Below, piece after piece: positions 54,184 to 64,000 of a DNA stretch of 64,000 bases (positions within the stretch are counted from its first letter, which is position 1; every line of letters starts with the position of its first letter). A program made the position numbers and the translations under genes. The notes below the pieces were generated by a model. It was not told the origin of the DNA. It was given only the letters and a program-made list of their open reading frames with translations, and searched no databases. The stretch is from Capra hircus (lineage: Eukaryota > Chordata > Mammalia > Artiodactyla > Bovidae): assembly GCF_001704415.2 (NCBI RefSeq), contig NW_017189874.1, forward strand, positions 124,001 through 188,000. The letters are read 5' to 3'.

Positions 54184-56875
54184 CATTTTGTGGATATAGG
54201 CCTTTCTTTATTTCTTTACCATCATGTGAGTTTGGAGAGGGAGCAGAGAGAAACCTGGGAAATCAATCCACTACGTTTACCCACAGTCCTCATGAGTCTC
54301 TTGAGGCCAGGAGTTTGTCTAAAAGGAGGAAAAATGTACTTTTTAGTCTCAATGACTGGGGAAGCCCCCACAGAGCACCCCTTCCAGGTCAGCACCCTCT
54401 CTTGGTTGAATGCCACACATCCAGGCAAGGTTGGTCAATGAAAGGTTGGCAGGGTCTTTGGGACCTTCTCAGCCACCAGTCTGACTGATCACAGCAGAAT
54501 CACCAGGCCTGGAGAATCACTGGCAGTGGCGGCCACTGAGAAGCTTTCGATTAGAAAAAACAGTGGCTTTTCTCAAGGGATATTGATTCTCTTTCAATTC
54601 TAAGAAATAACTTTGACCTCAGTTGCTATGGAAGAGAGAGGCCACAGGGGGATACGGGAAGAGGCATCACATGGTGGTAACTCAGTTTTCTTCCCCACAG
54701 AAAAATGCCAGCCCTCTTGTCTGGTGTCACTGCACCTTTGGGGCCCAGAGCTGCCGCTACCATAGCAATGAAAATGCAGACCCATCTGGCATTTTTGGAA
54801 ACAAGGGGGTTGCTGGTAAATACCTGTCTCCCTCTTGCCTCCACCACAGAATGAATATGACTTAGGAAGTGGCACCAGAGGCCACAGTGACCTGGCCTTA
54901 GAAAATTTTGACATGCTCTGCACATCCCCGGGAGCCTCCCTGACCAAGGATGGCCAGAGCTCTAAACACTTGCCATCAGCCCCTTCCTGCTGGCCGGGCA
55001 TGCCTGGCATCACTAATTAATCACAGTGTTTATCCCACTGAGCCTGGACACAGCCACTTCGGGTCTGTCCATGTTGGAGCCTAAGGAGAGACCCAGTGCC
55101 CTCCTTCTCCTGGAGTTTAAAAGTCTTAGTTGTTTAGAGGACCCTCTCCTGTCAGCAAGTGGAAATGCCTCCAGGGTATGGATGGGTTACAGGGGTCTGC
55201 CACGTGGTCTGTGTGCCGCACACTCCTTGAAGGGTGAGCCACAGCAACGCCAGATCGCTGCCAATCGATTCCAATGGGAGTGGAATCGTCTCCCACCTCA
55301 GCCTCCCAGGTATCATGAGCCCTGAACCCTCACGTCCAGGTGAGGTGGAGTGACAGAGCACACTCTCCAAGATCCAAGTGGGAGTCGGACCTGCTCTGTG
55401 CCCTCAAGAAGCTGAGAGAGAAATGGAGGCTACACACCATGTCCAGAAACCACGGTCTCCCTCCCAAATGAAAAGACACAACTTCCAGATGCCTTCAAGC
55501 TGCCCCACCCCCATCAGTCCTGACAGAGTGATGGGGCCACCTGTCACCTGGCCAAGCCTGTCAATCTCTGGATGCTATGCCTTGCCAAGAATATGGGCAA
55601 GACTATTCCTCGTCACTCTGTGGCCCCAAGAGTGTCACCAGCAATGCCCCAGGCTGATGGGGAAAACCTCTGCCCCAGAGCCCCAGGCGGCATTTCTGCC
55701 TGGCTGGGCATTTGTTGCTTCTCTTCTAACAGACGAGCAAGGGCCTACCCGCCCAGCATAGAGAGGGCTCCCAGCTGGGGCACTGGGGCTCGAAAATGGA
55801 TAGAAGAGCTGGTATCTGTTTCTTGCATTCTCCAGCATCTCACCTCTCTGCTTCCCAGGCCATCCTGAAGGCACATGCCTCAAATTAACTGCCAGTGGGT
55901 GACAGCAGGTGGGGACCCTGGGGACCAGGCAGCCTGGCCTGTGTCACAGCCGCAGGCACAAGGGCAGAAGCAGAAAACCGCAAACCAGTAAGCTGGCCCC
56001 ATGCCCGGGGCAGAAGCCTGCTGACCATCTGACGGCCCCAAGCACCCACCTGCCTCGGGAGCCAGGGATGCAGCCAACGAGTGCACAGGGCTGGCAAATG
56101 GGGCTCCAGAGGCCAGACAGGGCCCACAGGCTGCCCAGAGCCCAGAGGCTTCATGGGAGGACAGCTTCCCTGCAGAGTGCCTGTTGGATTCTGGTCCCCA
56201 GGTCCTCACAAGCACCCACTCCTGACCTGAGGGCCCACATGAGAAGAGAGCCCTAGTGAGTCTGTGGCCCTGACCCACATGGGAGCCGTGCTCCATCCAG
56301 GAGAAGCCCCGCTGTCCTCCAGGTTCCTTCCCTCTGCCTATTGGGGCTCTGTGCCCTCAGGGATCCTGTCAGTTCAGCTTCTTTCAGACTAACTGGAGTC
56401 AGGTCCAGAGAGGAAAGAAATTGTCAGCTGGTCAGACAGGACTCTGGCTTGGGGAAAGCAAGGCGGGCAGAGGGCTCCAATTTCTTTTCCATTTCCTGTA
56501 TATTCTGTACCGCTTTCAATGTGTTAATTCATGACCTCACCCATGCTCATTTCCCTGGACAAATTGGTCTTTACACAGAAGCAATTACCTGGGCCTGTTC
56601 CATCCTAGTCAGGAGAGCAGGCAGGAGCCTCTTTGGGGCCACACAAGATTATCTTATCTAAAAAGACTCTGCAATTCAAAATGAGGGCAATTATTTCAGC
56701 CTTGTAACCTTTTTTGTTTGCCTAAAAATATCTGGCACCAGTGCAGTTCCTACAAGACAGGATGAATAGTGGCCTCAGTCTACCCAAAGACCTGAGCTCA
56801 AGAGGCCATGTGGGCAAACAGCAGATAGGGGGAGGAGAGGGATGAAGGAGGCAGAAATACAGCAGAGTGAAGGGT
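54184..56875. other. Non-repeat stretch, G+C-richer, no gene seen
   Basis: 2.7 kb without recognised repeats. Overlapping frames of 90-140 residues occur on both strands at the same places (for example 55880-56296 minus and 55909-56256 plus), typical of G+C-rich noise. CpG content is modest; I see no CpG island. Confidence 0.4.
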
Positions 56876-57000
56876 TGGGGTCAGTTTATGCTCTACCACC
56901 TATAGGCTGTGTGGCCTTGGACAAGCTGCTTACCCTCTCTGAGCCTCAGCTAACCAATCCAGGATAAGTTGCTAAGATTATCTGCCTTGCCTCCCTTAAA
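56876..57000 (+). mobile_element. MIR SINE fragment
   Basis: 'ctgtgtggccttggacaagc', 'taccctctctgagcctcagc', 'aagttgctaagattat'. Sense MIR core. Confidence 0.75.
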
Positions 57001-57297
57001 AGGAGAGAGCAGGAGGCCCCAGGTCTGATGGAGGAACCCACGGGAACAATGTGGAGGCCACTTTCTTCGCTTAGGTCCTTGGCTTGTCAGCAGAGTGGGG
57101 TGTGGGAGTTGGTGGCTGGGTCCCGGGGCAGAGGAAGGCTAGGGTCACAGGCATGCCTGGAAGACTTCCATGCATCAGTTGGGAAGAACTTGGGGCCAAG
57201 CTGAGGCAGGTGCTGGTCAGAACACAGGGTATGCCACTGTTTCAGGAGGAATGGCTACGTCTGGCCAGTGCCTGAGGCCAGGACAGACATGGGGCTG

Positions 57298-57757
57298 TGT
57301 ATTAGCTTCCTACAGTAGCTGTAATGAATGTCCACAACACAAGTGGCTTAAAATGATGCAAATTTGTTCCCTTACAGTTCTGGAGTTCAGAAGTCTAAAA
57401 TCAAGCTATCAGCAGGGCCAATTTCCCCTGGTGGCTCTAAGCAGAGTATCTGTCTTTGCCTTTTTCAGGTTCTAGAGGCACCCATATGCCTTGGTTCATG
57501 GCCCCTTCCTCCACCTTCAAAGCCAGCAGCAGAGTGTCTTCAAATCTTTCTTTATTTTCTATCTCCTTCTTTGGTGTATAAGGACCCTTGTGACTAGATT
57601 GAGCCCACTCAGTTAATTTAGGGTAATCTTCCCCTGTCAGGATCCTTGATCATATCTGCAAAGTCCCTTTTGCCACATCAGGTAGAATTCACAGATTTCG
57701 GGGATTAGAACATGGATGTGATTGGGGGGAAAAGGCATTGCTCAGTCTATTATAGGC
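57298..57757 (-). mobile_element. MLT1-like MaLR LTR, near complete
   Basis: Reverse LTR: 'tgtattagcttcctacagta', 'caaatttgttcccttacagt', 'gcccactcagttaattta', ending 'gctcagtctattata'. The 'tataaggacccttgtgac' stretch marks the reversed promoter side. No coding sequence. Confidence 0.82.
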
Positions 57758-57975
57758 GATGATGGGCTCCTGTCTTAGTCTTCTTGACCTACTGTGACAA
57801 AACACCGTAGACTGAGTGGTTTCAATAACAGAACTTCATTTCTCACAGTTCTGGAGGATTGAAGTCTGAGATCAAGGTGCCAGTATGGTTGGGTTCTGGT
57901 GAGAGCTTTGTTCCTGTGACCTCACATGGTAGAGACCAAGAGGAAGCTTTCAGTTCTCTCCTTATAAGAGCACTA

Positions 57976-58444
57976 TAGTAAATCCCCTACATATGAATGG
58001 GTTCCATTCTGAGAGTGCGTTAGTAAGTCCAATTCATTTGTAAGTCCGGCAAAGTTAGCCTAGGTACCCAACTAACACAGTTGGCTATATAGTACTGTAC
58101 TATGTAATAGGTTTGGGCTTTCCTGATTGCTTAGCTGGTAAAGAATCCACCTGCAATGAAGGATATGCAGGCAGATGCAGGTTCAAAGTCAGGGAAATCC
58201 CTTGAAGGAGAGCAATTCTCTGAAGGAGGAAATGGCAACCCACTCCAGTATTCTTTCCTGGAGAATACCATGGACAGAACACAAATGATACATAAACCAA
58301 CACAAAAAATAAAGAAAACATTTTTAATCTTACAGTACAGCACCTTGAAAAGTACAGTAGTACAGTACAACTGCTGGCATATAGGGGAGCATTCAAATCT
58401 TTGAAATTTTGCAACTTCAAGGTTTGTGTGTAGGAGACTTACCA
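57976..58444. mobile_element. TA-target DNA transposon (MITE-like), split by a SINE
   Basis: Starts TAGTAAATCCCCTACA and ends with the inverted counterpart (reverse complement TGGTAAGTCTCCTACA), giving imperfect terminal inverted repeats of about 22 bp. It is flanked by TA on both sides (57974-57975, 58445-58446), the target preference of Tc1/mariner-type elements, including the pogo/Tigger group. Internal 'agtacagtagtacagtacaa' words. Without the SINE it is about 310 bp and encodes nothing. I cannot name the subfamily. Confidence 0.7.
58119..58276 (+). mobile_element. Bov-tA SINE inside the DNA transposon
   Basis: Head 'gggctttcctgattgcttag', box B degraded (GGTTCAAAGTC), body 'aaatggcaacccactccagt', and an early stop at 'accatggacaga' without the usual tail. 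A small internal duplication around 'gaaggagagcaattctctga'. Confidence 0.88.
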
Positions 58445-58590
58445 TAATCCTATCATGAGGGCCCCACCCCCATGATCTCATCCTCCCCTAATTACCTCCC
58501 AAAGACCTCATCTTCAAATACCGTCTCATTGAGAGTTAGGGCTTCAACATATTAATTTTAAAGGCATAATTCAGTCCATAGCAATTCCCA

Positions 58591-58974
58591 AGCAAGGCAG
58601 AAGCAGCCCTAAGGAGGACCATTAGAGTAGGAGCCAAAGCTGAGCCCATTGCAACAAGCAGGTAAACTGAGGCCAGCAGTGGCTCATAAGCAGGCCACAC
58701 ACCAGGATCTGGAGATCAGTCAGCAGGGACCAGTGCTCCAATGCCTAGGCTGAGATGGAATGAACTGGGCTGGGCTTTAAGGATGGCTCCAGGCCCCATG
58801 AAAGCTCTCGGGTTCCTGGGACTGAGCCTGTAGACTAGGGGCAAGCTGCCCCAGAAGTAGGGAGAGGAGGGAATCAGACTGAGAACCAGGCAGAGCCTGA
58901 CCCCAAGCCTTGTCCTCATTCCAAGAGAGCTGCAGCTGTGTCTAATTCAGGCATGATTAGATTTGAGAAAGGTC
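58591..58974. other. Non-repeat stretch, no gene seen
   Basis: Nothing recognised. Confidence 0.4.
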
Positions 58975-59108
58975 ACTCTCTCCCTCAGTCAAGTCCATTT
59001 TGCCATCATTTATTGAATACCTGCTGCCTTCCAGGCTCTGAGCTGGCTGGAGGGGGCTGGAGTGAAGAGCAAGACTTGGTCTCTGCCCTTCAGGTTTGCT
59101 GGAGAATC

Positions 59109-59161
<53 letters not shown>

Positions 59162-59390
59162 GCAATAACTAAATAACCACGGAAGGAGCAAAATGAATTA
59201 AAACAGGTTCTAAAGCAATCAGGAAAGGCTTCCTGGACAGGGCAGCTCCCAGAAAGACTGGGGAAAGATCTGACTTGGCAGAGCAGAAGGCAATCTGTGT
59301 GATAGGACAAGACGCATGAAGGCACAGGGCAAGGGTGTATGTGGAGTCATTGAAAAGACTTCAAGTGCCAGTCTGGCCAGTGTGGAAGAT
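58975..59390 (-). mobile_element. L2 LINE 3' end with internal CA expansion
   Basis: Reverse L2: 'catttattgaatacctgctg', 'ccaggctctgagctggctgg', then after the CA tract 'caggaaaggcttcctggaca' and 'aggcacagggcaagggtgta'. The CA microsatellite grew inside it. Confidence 0.7.
59111..59164. repeat. (CA)n microsatellite
   Basis: About 23 CA units, then CGCACGCA. Likely polymorphic. The valine/cysteine repeat frame on the minus strand is an artefact. Confidence 0.97.
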
Positions 59391-60367
59391 TGAGGTATCA
59401 ATGAATCAAGGAAAGGCAGACTGACTAGCTGCAGCTGGCAGGGCATGCAATCCCCCATGAGGATTCCAGACTTCATCCTTCACCCAGCGCCTCCCCCCCA
59501 GGTCCCCTGAATGGCTACAGGCAGACCTGGTGGCCAACTGGTCCACCCACATGGCCTTGCCAGCTGGTGTCCAGTCTGATGGCTGGGTCAGGCCACTCCT
59601 CCCAGTTTGAGTAGCCTCATCTGCTGGACAGCTGTGATCACTTTCAAGGGGATCCACAACACATAAGAGGAGGGAGAGGACTACTTTTCACAGCAAAGAA
59701 ATAGGCTACATTTTCTTTAGTCTGCTGACCATGAAGAGGGAGGAGGAAATCTGACAGAAGGGTCTTCTACTGATCCAGGCAGAAGCAGATGAGTGAAGGT
59801 TCAGAGTAGCTGGCTTAGGAGGGGAGGAAAAGACAAGACCAGAGTCTTCTTTCCTTGTCTTCCCAATGGGGGAGTCCAACAGGAAGCAACCAGGAGTAGG
59901 CCAAGCTCAAGGCCACCTCTATCTGAAGAGTTGCATAACTTATGTGCTGTATGGACTATTATTATGGCCCCCAGTTCTGGGTTTGACACTTTGGGGGTAG
60001 CACATAGAATCATTGTCTGTTCTGCTACTGTACCACTTTTCAGCCCCCTGGGGCATTTTCAGGGTTTACAGGTCCATTAAGAAACCCATGTTGTCTTCCA
60101 GCCCTAGGTCCATTGGCACTTAAAGATGAACAGCTGCTAATACTCACCCTTCCTCAGACAAGCATCCTCCCCTTGACTGCATGGACCTACAACCCATCTC
60201 CTTCTGGCCCATCCACCTGGCAGCCTGGCAGATGCTCACCCACTTGTGGCGATGTCATGCTACAGCCTCAGTTTGCACATCAGATGGGGAACTGTCAACA
60301 CGGGAAATGGAATCAGGGCCTTCCCAGCATAGCAGTCAGAATCTGGGGTTACCAGGGGATCCTGGAG
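59391..60367. other. Non-repeat stretch, no gene seen
   Basis: Frames of up to 105 residues without motifs. Confidence 0.4.
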
Positions 60368-60785
60368 GTTTGTAGTGGGTTGAATGATGGCCCCCAAATA
60401 TGTGCATGTACTAGTCTCCAGAACCTGTAAATACTGTCTTCTATGGCAAAAGATGTTATTGACTTAAGGATTTTGAGATGAAGAGATTATCATGGGTTAT
60501 CTGGATGGGTCCTAAATGTCATCATTTGTATCAAAGAGACACGCAAGGGAAGATAGCCATGTGGAGACAGAGGCAGAGAGTGGAAGGATGTGGCCACTAG
60601 CCAGGGAATGCTGGTGGCCACCAGAAGCTGGCAGAGGCCAGGAAGTATTCCCTCCTAAGGCCTCCAGAAGGAACGGAGCCATGCCAACACCTTGATTTCA
60701 GATCTCTGGCATCCAGAGAAGACATTTCTGCTCTTCCAAGCTACTCAGTTTATGGTACTTTCCTTCAGGAGCCACATGAAAATAA
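60368..60785 (+). mobile_element. MLT1-like MaLR LTR
   Basis: Sense LTR: 'tgtagtgggttgaatgatgg', 'ccagaacctgtaaatactgt', 'atggcaaaagatgttattga', 'gccaacaccttgatttcaga', and an end resembling 'gctactcagtttatggtact'. About 415 bp, no coding sequence. Confidence 0.8.
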
Positions 60786-62879
60786 TAAAACAGAGGAAAT
60801 TCATGCCAAGGGAACATGACTCTGGCACTGGTCCCAGCGTAAGATCCCCTGGGACAAGACCTCATCTTAACCCAATCCTGACCAAAAGGCTTTTAGCTCA
60901 GACAACTAGAAAGTATCTTTCCTCCTATAGAAGAGCCTACTGGCAATCCATAAGAGAGTCAACACTGTTCCACAGAGACACGCTTGGCAGGCTCCTTTGC
61001 TGGAATCGATCTCTTTCTTGTACACGGTGGGGGTCACATCGCCTCCGAGTTCTTACCTGGCAGGTATGCTTGTAGGGTTTGGAGCTCCCATAATTGTTTA
61101 CAGGAGGTGAACCTGATCTCAGAAGATGAGAGAAGAAATATAAGCATCAAACGTGGGTGATGCCAAGGTGAAAGGGGCAACCAAGTATACAACTCCAGCC
61201 TCAGGGCCCCTCAGGGGGACTGGGCCAAACAAAACATAGTCAGAGGGAGAAATAGGAGATCCTGAAATGAGAGGCCCCAGAGCAGGTGCCTCAGAACATG
61301 GCAATGGACGTGGGCATTGGCAGCAGGGAATCCTGGCAGCCAGACAAGCCGTGGTGTGTGTTTATAAAGATGGAGCCCCCAGAACGAAGGAGGTGAGAGT
61401 CCTGCTTCCCGGCTCTTTGTCCCTTGATGGCTCAGCTCACTCTGGATTCCAGGTTCTAAGAGGCCTGGTGAGAGACAGTAGTGTTCTAGGGGGATAGGCC
61501 CCTGACAGGAAGAGGATGCAGGCCCACAGTCTCCAAGGCAGGCATGGAGGACTGTGAACAAGGTCCTCAGCTCTCCAGGGGGCTGGCCTGCGACTGAGAG
61601 CAAGATGGTACCCTGAGGTCTCTCTTGTGGAAGCATCCAGAAGCAGGTCGGCATTCCCCACAAAGAAGCCCTGGATGGCAGCAGAGCTACTCAAAGGTAA
61701 AAGTTTCTGCCATTGCATGAGTCATTTTCAGGCCAAGTTGAGCATGAGGCTAATCATGATTTGATGCTTTAAGAGGTAGAAAGCAACAGCTCAGGAAACC
61801 AATGTCACATCTCTGGAGCAGTGAGTGGGTCCCCCTGACAGCTGCTCTGTCACCCAAAGAGGCCTCTTCCAAGAGGCTGGGTGTTGGGCGACAGTGTATG
61901 TTTTGAACATTCAGGAGCCTCATCTGCAGATTTCCAAGTGGGTTCGTGAGCATCAATTTTTGCATGAGGTCAAAAATTGAAGGTCATCATCATCATTCAG
62001 AGTCTGGGCTTTGTTTTCCTAGGGATTTACAAATAAAATTGTGATCCTTGAAAAAAAAATAAGATAAAATCCAGAGAGCTAGGAAACCCATCCTGAACAG
62101 GACAGTTGGTATCTTCCTTAGGAAATGGCATTTATTTTTAAGTGAATAGTGATACTTTTTCCATCTCTCCCCAGGGATAAATATAGCAAGGCGGGCTGTC
62201 ATGGTCCCAGGGAGGCAGCGGCCATGGGGGCAGTGCTCAGGACCAGACAGCCAGACCGTGGTGCCTGTGAAGCAAGCAGGGTGCGGGCAGGGTGTGGCCC
62301 AGGATGATCAGGGGCCCCTGTCACCTGAGGGCCCATCGCGTGGTATGTTGCATGCCAGGTAGCTAGGCTGCCACACAGTGAGAGGTCACTGGGAGTGCCA
62401 GCCTTCCTGCCTGCCTGCAAGCCTGCTCTCTCGGCATCTGGACTGGGCAATCCTAGAAAGGCTGCAGCCTACCAAACAGGAGGCTGGCCCTCACAGTGGC
62501 CAGCTAAGGAGAACACACCGCTTGAGGCTGCAGACAAGGAGCAGCTTTGTATATTTGGTGTTAACATCGGTGTTGTTTAAGTGTGTCCTGGTGCCAGGTC
62601 AGAGACTGCCTTCAGGCAGCACAGTCAGCTAGAGCACAGCTTGTCCACAGCCAGGGAGTGCTGGCCAGGGGAGCTGAACCTGGGGCTTAGGCAAAAGTCT
62701 GGAGTCTGAGTGAGGGAGCAGGCCCTGCCCATGAGAAGCTGGAGGCCCAGGTGAGAGGCCAGGAGAGCTGTAAAGAGATCAAGGGTGGGGAAGCCATAGG
62801 CAGATGGAGATTCCCTGGAGAGCAAACAAAAATGAATGGTCAGGCGACACCCCCACCAAGCCTGGGAGGTGGGACACTG
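60786..62879. other. Non-repeat stretch, no gene seen
   Basis: 2.1 kb. A minus-strand frame of 150 residues (61211-61663) overlaps other frames and shows no motif. Confidence 0.4.
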
Positions 62880-63000
62880 GAGTTGGTCTCTGCTAGCCAC
62901 CACCTCCCTCTCTGAGACCCTTCCCCTCTCTGGGCCTCAGTTTCCCCATCATTGAGTAACCTGATCCAGATTGTTCCAGATCATTCTGGCATGGCCAATT
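62880..63000 (+). mobile_element. MIR SINE fragment
   Basis: 'ctctctgggcctcagtttcc' with upstream 'ctctctgagacccttcccc' is a MIR core. Confidence 0.6.
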
Positions 63001-63039
63001 CATGATCTTCCCTCCTTTTCCCAGAGAAGGACATTCACA

Positions 63040-63775
63040 TCAGCCCACCGGTGTTAGTGTCATAGGGCTATCAACTGGGGAGCTAAAAACAACAGAAACT
63101 TATTCTTTCATGGTTCTAGAGGCCAGAAGTACAAAATCAGTGTCACTGAGCTGAAATCAAGGTGTTGGCAAGGTCATATCTTCTTCTGAGGCTCCAGAGT
63201 CAACTTGGGGCCTTGCCTCTCCCTGTCTCTGGTGGCTGCTAAGGCTCCTCGGCTTGTGGCCTCATCCTTCTGGTCTCTACCACCATCCTCACTCAGCCTT
63301 CTCCTCAGCATGTCTGTGGCAGATCCCTCTCTTCTAAGGAAGTTTGTGACTGCATTTAGGGCCCACTCAGATCATTCAGGTATCTTCCCTAGTGGCTCAG
63401 CAGTAAAGAATCTGCCTGCAATGCAGAATATGCTGGAGACCTAAGTTTGATCCCTGGGTTGGGAAGATTCCCTGGAAAAGGAAAGGACAGCCCACTTCAT
63501 TATTCTTGCCTGGAGAATCCCATGGACAGAGGAATCTGGCTGGCTACAGTCCATAGGGTCACAGAGTCAGACACGACTGAAGTGACTTAGCATGCACAAA
63601 AGATGATGTCACAATCTCACTTCTGAAAAGCAGCACCTAGGCTCCTGGGACTGGCTTCTCTCATCAGAGAGCTGGCCCCAACCAAAGGCTGAGGGCAGCT
63701 GGGCATGTTGTCAAGCGGCCAACTCAGGATGCACATGCTGGCTGCTTACATGCGATGACATGGCCAGGTCACAGT
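63040..63775 (-). mobile_element. MLT1-like MaLR LTR, split by a SINE
   Basis: Reverse LTR: 'aaacttattctttcatggtt', 'ctgaaatcaaggtgttggca', 'gcctctccctgtctctggtg', 'gggcccactcagatcattca', broken at 63381 by a Bov-tA. The part after the SINE is too diverged to follow far, so the right edge is uncertain. Confidence 0.7.
63381..63597 (+). mobile_element. Bov-tA SINE
   Basis: Head 'tatcttccctagtggctcag', box B mutated (AGTTTGATCCC), body 'ggagaatcccatggacagag', tail 'cagacacgactgaagtgact'. Confidence 0.93.
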
Positions 63776-63781
63776 GCCCAG

Positions 63782-64000
63782 GTGTTTGGTCCAACACCAG
63801 ACTGGATGTTTCTGTGAAGGTATTTCTTAGATGTGATTAACATTGAAATCAGTTGACTTTAAGCAAAGCAGATTATCCTCCATAATGTGGCTGAGCCTCA
63901 TCCAATCAGTTGATGGCCTGAAGAGCAAAGACAGAGCTATCCTGAAGAGAAAGGAATTTGGCCTCCAGACAGCAGCACAGAAACCCTGCCTGAGGATCCA
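63782..64000 (+). mobile_element. LTR-like ancient repeat, cut by the window end
   Basis: 'ggtgtttggtccaacacca', 'cttagatgtgattaacattg', 'gcaaagcagattatcctcca', 'cctcatccaatcagttgatg'. Same family as 4018-4255, with the same sequence order. Continues beyond the window. Confidence 0.6.

Larger units (their letters stand above)
57772..58590 (-). mobile_element. MLT1-like MaLR LTR, split by a DNA transposon
   Basis: The halves 57772-57975 ('ctgtcttagtcttcttgacc', 'ggaagctttcagttctctcc') and 58445-58590 ('taatcctatcatgagggccc', 'agggcttcaacatattaatt') are collinear and rejoin at a TA dinucleotide. The insert between them is a separate TA-flanked element. A second, different MLT1 copy lies directly to the left. 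Confidence 0.82.

Noticed and set aside
54600..55013. 137-residue minus-strand frame
   Set aside because: No motif, overlapped by plus-strand and minus-strand frames, and not part of a recognisable element.
55880..56296. Possible exon or CpG island in the G+C-rich part
   Set aside because: CpG pairs are scattered and few, frames exist on both strands, and there are no splice or start signals worth calling.
1..64000. CRISPR arrays, operons, prophage or bacterial-type systems
   Set aside because: Repeat content, SINE/LINE families and lack of dense coding all show mammalian nuclear DNA. No regularly spaced direct repeats exist apart from microsatellites.

Overview
This window is nuclear DNA of a bovid or closely related pecoran ruminant (cattle, sheep, goat or buffalo type). 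The evidence is its repeats: ten fragments of the RTE-clade LINE BovB, seventeen Bov-tA/Bov-A SINEs (many with the tRNA-like head containing a GGTTCGATCCC-type box B, joined to the BovB-related tail), and short AACTG pentamer tails. Eutherian-wide fossils lie beneath them: MIR, L2, old L1M-type L1, and MLT1-type MaLR LTRs. The exact species cannot be named from the sequence alone.

I find no functional protein-coding gene, no rRNA or tRNA gene, no CpG island and no CRISPR-like array. The longest meaningful open frames are broken BovB and L1 reverse-transcriptase or endonuclease frames. Open frames in single-copy DNA are short, unrecognised and compatible with chance. The window reads as intergenic or deep-intronic DNA.

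Layout. 1-2.1 kb: an MLT1 LTR split by a SINE, then a BovB tail in a TG tract. 2.1-4.0 kb: non-repeat DNA and a compound TG/TA/GA microsatellite. 4.0-6.3 kb: an LTR-like repeat, then an L1 3' end with an inverted 5' part and two SINEs. 7.0-10.2 kb: BovB tails, including a 2.0-kb minus-strand copy. 12.0-14 kb: another BovB and a partial ERV1-like LTR. 14-24.6 kb: mostly non-repeat DNA with SINEs, MIRs and L1 pieces. 24.6-25.5 kb: BovB. 26.5-27.0 kb: a head-on SINE pair. 27.0-27.9 kb: a non-repeat block with perfect RFX and HNF1 palindromes. 28-35 kb: non-repeat DNA with MIR and L2. 35.3-44.1 kb: an old L1 (about 4.5 kb of L1 sequence) split by two SINEs, an MLT1 LTR and a nearly full-length 2.9-kb BovB. 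44.4-52 kb: BovB tail, L2, L1 tails, and a non-repeat block with octamer, MEF2 and AP-1/MARE motifs. 52.1-54.2 kb: a rearranged BovB and a 1.5-kb BovB with the longest RT frame. 54-57 kb: G+C-richer non-repeat DNA. 57.3-58.6 kb: two MLT1 LTRs, the second holding a TA-flanked DNA transposon that itself holds a SINE. 59-64 kb: L2, CA microsatellite, two more MLT1 copies and a final LTR-like fragment.

No genes act together here. The history is layered retrotransposition: L1M, MIR and L2 first, then MLT1, then a TA-target DNA transposon, then BovB and its parasite SINEs. The points most worth following are the rearranged BovB with a clean target-site duplication, the nested insertions, and three clusters of textbook transcription-factor motifs in otherwise repeat-free DNA. 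Family names come from recalled consensus sequences, so element edges are approximate unless a target-site duplication (TSD) is given.
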